Source: Cyclobacteriaceae bacterium
GTDB taxonomy: Bacteria; Bacteroidota; Bacteroidia; Cytophagales; Cyclobacteriaceae
Reading direction: 5' to 3'
Length of the DNA: 6,783 bases
Assembly: GCA_019751475.1 (NCBI GenBank)
Contig: JAIENH010000060.1
Coordinates: forward strand, 1-6,783
Shown: positions 5,807-6,783 of the stretch, piece by piece
Position numbering within the stretch: the stretch's first letter is position 1
How the letters are laid out: each line of letters opens with the position of its first letter
Notes under the pieces: model-generated
What the model was told of the DNA's origin: nothing
The model's input: only the letters and a program-made list of their open reading frames with translations
Databases searched by the model: none
Position numbers and translations under genes: made by a program

Positions 5807-6244
5807 TTACTTATTGCACATGCCACCGGGCCCTCCGCTGAATAGTACCGTATAAGTATAAGTTGCAAGTGGAGAGTTTACGAGCGAGCCAGAAGAATAG
5901 CATTGTCCCCAAATCTGGATTGTCATTATTCCTGAGGTCGTATTGGCTGGAAGTGTTGGTCTAATTCTCCAGTTTGTAGGAAAATCATCTGGATTTTTCC
6001 CAAAAAGAGTCCCGTTTGTGATAGATGTTAAGCTTGCATTGGCCGTCCCGACAATTCTTACATCATAAGTGGTGTTCGCGCAAAGCGTTTGAGGATTTCC
6101 CATTCCATCAAATGTTAGCGTGGGCGGATTGCATGTAAACAGATTTTCGCTGTCGCCTTTCAATAAAACCTTGTTGCTTGATGTGAAGGACATCACTAGT
6201 CCAACTACTAAAGCAACCGCCAGACTTACCGTGATCTTTTTCAT
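5807..6244 (-). CDS. Small secreted four-cysteine protein, 145 aa
   Basis: I do not recognise a family. The protein starts with a clear signal peptide: K2-K3, then a hydrophobic core to about residue 20, with cleavage probably near SFTSS (19-23). The mature part of about 120 residues has four cysteines (C38, C55, C115, C143), which could form two disulfides. It is rich in Thr, Asn, Gly and Pro with alternating beta-strand patterns (TYDVRIVGTA, GIMTIQIWGQ, TYTYTVLF), and resembles an immunoglobulin-like beta sandwich. It ends in a Gly/Pro-rich tail with the last Cys. No lipobox, no sorting domain and no catalytic motif is visible. The start at 6244 is supported by the signal peptide and by an exact -7 promoter element 26 bases upstream. 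It faces the FAD oxidoreductase gene tail to tail and shows no sign of belonging to the phosphonate cluster. Confidence 0.75.
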   Translation of the reverse strand: MKKITVSLAVALVVGLVMSFTSSNKVLLKGDSENLFTCNPPTLTFDGMGNPQTLCANTTYDVRIVGTANASLTSITNGTLFGKNPDDFPTNWRIRPTLPANTTSGIMTIQIWGQCYSSGSLVNSPLATYTYTVLFSGGPGGMCNK

Positions 6245-6270
6245 AAAATTTTTTGGTTTAAATTGTTTTT

Positions 6271-6278
6271 CAAAGCTA
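6271..6278 (-). promoter_or_regulatory. -7 element for the small secreted gene
   Basis: The minus strand reads TAGCTTTG, an exact TAnnTTTG match, 26 bases before the ATG. TTTG motifs lie 14 and 24 bases further upstream, neither at the ideal distance of about 19, so only the -7 element is well supported. The implied leader is about 20 bases and AT-rich. Confidence 0.45.
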
Positions 6279-6369
6279 CCTCAGCTCTGCTCCAAACTCT
6301 TACAAATTGAATTATACTTCAGCGAAGTTGTCTTGAAGTATTGTAGTAGTTATTGTTACGCGTTTTCTT

Positions 6370-6392
6370 TACATCATTTCAAAAATGATGTA
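6370..6392. repeat. Perfect 10-bp hairpin in non-coding DNA
   Basis: TACATCATTT (6370-6379) and AAATGATGTA (6383-6392) pair perfectly around a 3-base loop. Neither side is followed directly by a T tract, so it does not look like a terminator. It could be an operator or an RNA structure in the receptor leader. A chance palindrome is less likely at this length. Confidence 0.4.
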
Positions 6393-6652
6393 CGTTAATT
6401 TTAGACTGATAAATTTCGACATTATCTAAAAGTTAAGGCTTCCAACTACTTGGTATAAGTATCGAAGCATTCATCTCGAGAAGTCGCTCTTCTTCCAGTT
6501 ACCATTTCAAAGTAAGTGCTCAATGTTATCAAGAGATTATTCTCTTTATGATGGTATAACATAAACTTCCAAGGAAGATAATAGGCAGATACTCCTAACG
6601 TCAAAGCAGTTCAGAACTTTTGCGGGGTCAAAAAATTAACCTAAAAACCCCT

Positions 6653-6783
6653 ATGCAAAATTCTTTACTGTTTTCAGGAGGAGATAGGCCGATTCTAAAA
6701 GGAATCTTAGCTTTTTTACTTCTCTTTAGCATTTCGCTCAGTGCGAGTGCTCAAACTACCGTTACCGGCAAGATAATTTCGGG
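6653..6783 (+). CDS. SusC/RagA-like TonB-linked receptor, 5' fragment
   Basis: Only the first 43 full codons are in the window. They encode a signal peptide with a basic, polar start (about 1-16), a hydrophobic core (about 17-29), and a cleavage site at SASA-Q (31-34). The next residues, TTVTGKIISG, match the opening of the carboxypeptidase-regulatory-like domain that begins most SusC/RagA outer-membrane receptors (normally VxGxVxD/S). Such receptors import oligomers or cofactors using TonB energy, usually with a SusD lipoprotein encoded next. The signal sequence is long, as is usual for SusC proteins. Other proteins with this N-terminal domain, such as plain TonB receptors or CarboxypepD_reg proteins, cannot be excluded. 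The 400-base leader suggests regulated expression. Confidence 0.65.
   Translation, partial: MQNSLLFSGGDRPILKGILAFLLLFSISLSASAQTTVTGKIIS

Larger units (their letters stand above)
6245..6652. other. 408-base intergenic region
   Basis: This AT-rich stretch between the small secreted gene (minus) and the SusC-like gene (plus) shows no convincing coding sequence. It contains the -7 element of the minus gene (6271-6278), a 10-bp perfect hairpin (6370-6392), a weaker hairpin at 6531-6546 (AAGAGA/TCTCTT), and a seven-of-eight -7-like box AACTTTTG at 6615-6622 that lacks a clear -33 partner. It probably holds the promoter and leader of the receptor gene. Confidence 0.6.

Noticed and set aside
6120..6398. 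92-codon plus-strand open frame
   Set aside because: It starts opposite the signal-peptide region of the minus-strand secreted protein and runs into AT-rich non-coding DNA. It has no motif or initiation signal.
1..6783. CRISPR array, insertion sequence, integrase or tRNA-linked attachment site
   Set aside because: No spaced direct repeats, terminal inverted repeats with target duplications, or recombinase motifs were found. The tRNA 3' end is not repeated elsewhere in the window as far as I can see by eye.

Overview
The window looks like part of a Bacteroidota chromosome, probably from a Cytophagales-like aerobe. Supporting signs are several matches to the Bacteroidota promoter consensus (TAnnTTTG at -7), A-rich leaders without Shine-Dalgarno sequences at a good distance, a SusC/RagA-type outer-membrane receptor starting at the right edge, and a DUF5690-type membrane protein. 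No ribosomal RNA, CRISPR array, transposase or integrase is visible.

Left edge (1-230): a very stable hairpin closes a gene lying off the window. A minus-strand tRNA-Arg(ACG) follows, with its own intrinsic terminator and a promoter whose -33 box lies in the last sense codons of phnZ. Centre (222-5661): a cluster centred on organophosphonates. It holds a PhnZ-type HD-domain mixed-valent di-iron oxygenase (minus), a divergent phosphonatase-like HAD hydrolase (plus), a small secreted protein of unknown function (plus), a 12-TM DUF5690/MFS-like transporter overlapping a PHP-family phosphoesterase (both minus), and a divergent FAD-dependent oxidoreductase of the TIGR03364/HpnW type (plus). Right part (5662-6783): a bidirectional terminator, a small secreted four-cysteine protein (minus), about 400 bases of AT-rich non-coding DNA, and the first 43 codons of a SusC/RagA-like receptor.

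Proposed logic, which is inference: the transporter brings in a phosphonate or organophosphate. The FAD enzyme oxidatively deaminates an aminophosphonate such as 2-aminoethylphosphonate or an N-methyl derivative to phosphonoacetaldehyde or a relative. The HAD hydrolase cleaves the C-P bond to release phosphate, and PhnZ separately cleaves 1-hydroxy-2-aminoethylphosphonate to glycine and phosphate. The PHP enzyme could remove a phosphate ester. The usual partners PhnY* (hydroxylase), PhnW (transaminase), PbfA and a transcription regulator are all absent from the window. The true substrate, and how the two C-P cleaving enzymes share it, is the most interesting open question here.
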